NCBI RefSeq assembly: GCF_002078875.1
Contig: NC_034411.1
Coordinates: 1,047,410-1,111,409, forward strand
DNA from: Numida meleagris
Taxonomy: Eukaryota > Chordata > Aves > Galliformes > Numididae
Direction: 5' to 3'
Length of the DNA stretch: 64,000 nt
Shown piece after piece: positions 62,461 to 64,000 of the stretch. Made by a program: the position numbers and the translations under genes. How positions within the stretch are numbered: position 1 is the first letter of the stretch; the number at the start of each line of letters is the position of its first letter. The notes below the pieces were generated by a model. The model made no database searches and had not been told where the DNA came from. It worked only from the letters and a program-made list of their open reading frames with translations.

Positions 62461-64000
62461 ATTCAAATATATTTAAAAAGGCTGATAAAAGGCTAAAGGA
62501 GTTACATAAAAGAGGCAGGAGAAATTTCAGAAGTACATAAGACACTATTAGCTTTTTACTTCCAGCTTTCAATCTGTGTATTGATGTCGCAGCCTCAGTT
62601 GCAGTGGTGTATTCAATCTGCAGGAGCCAAAGGGGCTTGCAAGTGTAACAAAAGCAAGTGGCTGCGCGTACAGCTGCAGAACAAACCAGCAGCTTTGTCT
62701 TAGGGCAAGAGGCACAAAGCATCAAATCTGTGTGCTTGTGGTCTGTGTTGCCACTGGGGTGGCAAGTTCCCCTGTGACTCCAGCTGGGCCAAGCTGTGTG
62801 CATCAAGGGATGCTTTTAGCTTCAGTCCCAGCATGGGCAGAGATGGGCCGTATTTCTAGATTTGTTCTGCAGATACGAGGAGTAAGTCCTGGTTTGGAGT
62901 TCATCCACGTTTAGCCTTAGACTGAGAGAAGCTTAATGTGCAAGACGGCTGAAATTCAGTGCAATAAGCACGTTCAATGAAAAAAATATTCGGTGTAGTC
63001 AAATTTACTGCTGAATACCAGCTTAGTAGTCTGCTGTTCCCTTGTGCCCCTTCTTTTCCTATCAAGAGTAGAAGGAGCAATTAAAAGATACAAATGTGTT
63101 AGTTAAAATGACAAAGTTAACCCCAAGCCATAAAAGTTTAAGAAAAACAGGTGTCCATTTTAATGCTTGGACTTAATCATTTTCAAAAAATAAGTAAGAT
63201 TTTACATTAAAATTATCATTTTTAAGAACAGGTATTTTTCTTTCTAAACTTTGGGTAGAAAGTCAGGCTTGTTTCACACAGAGCGTGTAGATGTTTTGTG
63301 ACACAAGTTTCATGTGTTTTACTTTGCTTTTTGTAAGAACAAAGTAAAGATTTTGGGGGGTTTCTTTCTTTGCAACTTGACAAGATGTTTTGCTCATGTC
63401 AGTAGACTTCTGATCGCTCAAAGAAATCGCAAGCAGAAATGGTTGTTCTTCGTTCTTTTGATGCAGCTCCCTTAAGTATTGCTAGAGCGGAATAGATGAG
63501 ATCATTCATGATGACTTTTTACCAAGCTGTGGCTCTAATTGGGAGTGCTCTGAGGATGGATTCGGGCTGTTGGAAGTGCTGAAGGGCAGAGATGCCCTGG
63601 GACTGCAACCTGCCCTGGTCCGTAGGCTCCTTCTGGGCTCTGTTGGGTGCCGTTCTGCCAGAGCTCTGACCTTGGGAGTCATGACACGTGGTGATTTGGC
63701 ACCCATAAATCCAGGCTTGGCTGGATGCATGCCCACCGCTGCTGCAAGGCAAAGATGTGCTCTGCGATTGGCGGTCAGGTTCTCAAGGTGCATTGCATCT
63801 TCGTAAGGCAAGTTATGGCTGTCAGTTATTGACATTCACATTAGTAAAGCTGAGAGGGTTTTATACTAAACCTCCTACTTTCTCATCTTATTGAATTAGT
63901 GTTTTTTTGAGTGCATATCTGCATGTTAACAGCATAATGTTTTTTCACGGCAGGAGAGTAATTTCCTAATTCATTTGTACTGCTGAACATTCTTCACTCT
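62461..64000. other. unique non-coding DNA with a GC-rich patch
   Basis: Minus frames of 117 (62453-62806) and 109 codons (63506-63835) and overlapping plus frames; none recognisable. The patch at about 63530-63800 is GC-richer than its surroundings and open on both strands. It does not match CR1. No other repeat was recognised. Confidence 0.45.

Noticed and set aside
1..64000. CRISPR arrays, bacterial operons, phage or plasmid modules
   Set aside because: No regularly spaced repeats, no dense coding and no ribosome-binding-site pattern; the CR1 elements place the sequence in a bird nuclear genome.
1..64000. Endogenous retrovirus LTRs or internal genes
   Set aside because: No TG...CA-bounded long direct repeats, primer-binding site or retroviral motifs were seen by eye; a divergent solo LTR cannot be excluded.

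Overview
ORGANISM. The window reads as nuclear, non-coding DNA from a bird. The main evidence is two 3' ends of CR1 retrotransposons (about 11125-12068 and 44095-44311). Both end in the avian CR1 signature: a TTTTCCAACCTTAATGA block followed by ATTCTATG-type octamers. Interspersed repeats are otherwise very sparse, with long A/T runs, short microsatellites and CpG depletion over most of the length. This pattern fits a compact avian genome; Galliformes such as chicken is a reasonable guess that I cannot confirm. Nothing is bacterial, plasmid or phage-like: there are no operons, ribosome binding sites, CRISPR arrays, tRNAs or rRNAs. || GENE CONTENT. No reading frame could be recognised as a known protein. 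The longest frames (198, 152, 151, 137 and 136 codons) are unrelated to each other. One is antisense to CR1, and the rest are the size expected by chance in 64 kb. The window is best read as a gene desert or large intron. I list a few stretches that look like isolated internal exons (good acceptor, open frame, good donor), all at low confidence: 15142-15303 (+), 49360-49484 (+), 62281-62400 (+), 12345-12456 (+) and 61482-61556 (-). || LAYOUT. 1-11.1 kb is featureless non-coding sequence with one TTTTA microsatellite. 11.1-12.07 kb is a decayed CR1 carrying the C-terminal part of reverse transcriptase. 12.07-30.7 kb is unique sequence, including the best exon candidate (15.1 kb), a small hairpin-flanked tandem repeat (12.7 kb) and an AT-rich block that looks like a conserved non-coding enhancer (21.8-23.6 kb). 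30.73-30.87 kb is a CCCAT pentamer microsatellite interrupted by 22 N. 33.7-35.4 kb may hold remnants of a much older CR1. 35-44 kb is unique sequence with a 24-bp perfect palindrome at 37.26 kb. 44.1-44.3 kb is the second CR1. 45.3-49.9 kb is the most interesting part: CpG content rises well above the surroundings. At 46.56-47.05 kb there is a promoter-like block with CpG-island composition, an E-box, a GC box, a TATA-like element and a GTAAGT donor. It is followed by a CpG-rich, coding-looking exon candidate at 49.36 kb. 50-64 kb is again unique non-coding DNA with a TG microsatellite and several A/T homopolymers. || HOW IT MIGHT WORK. If anything here is transcribed, the most economical model is a plus-strand, possibly long non-coding, transcript starting in the 46.6-47.0 kb block and using exons near 49.4 and 62.3 kb, with AT-rich blocks near 22-23 and 46-48 kb acting as enhancers. 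This is inference. RNA-seq, CAGE and multi-species conservation would decide it.
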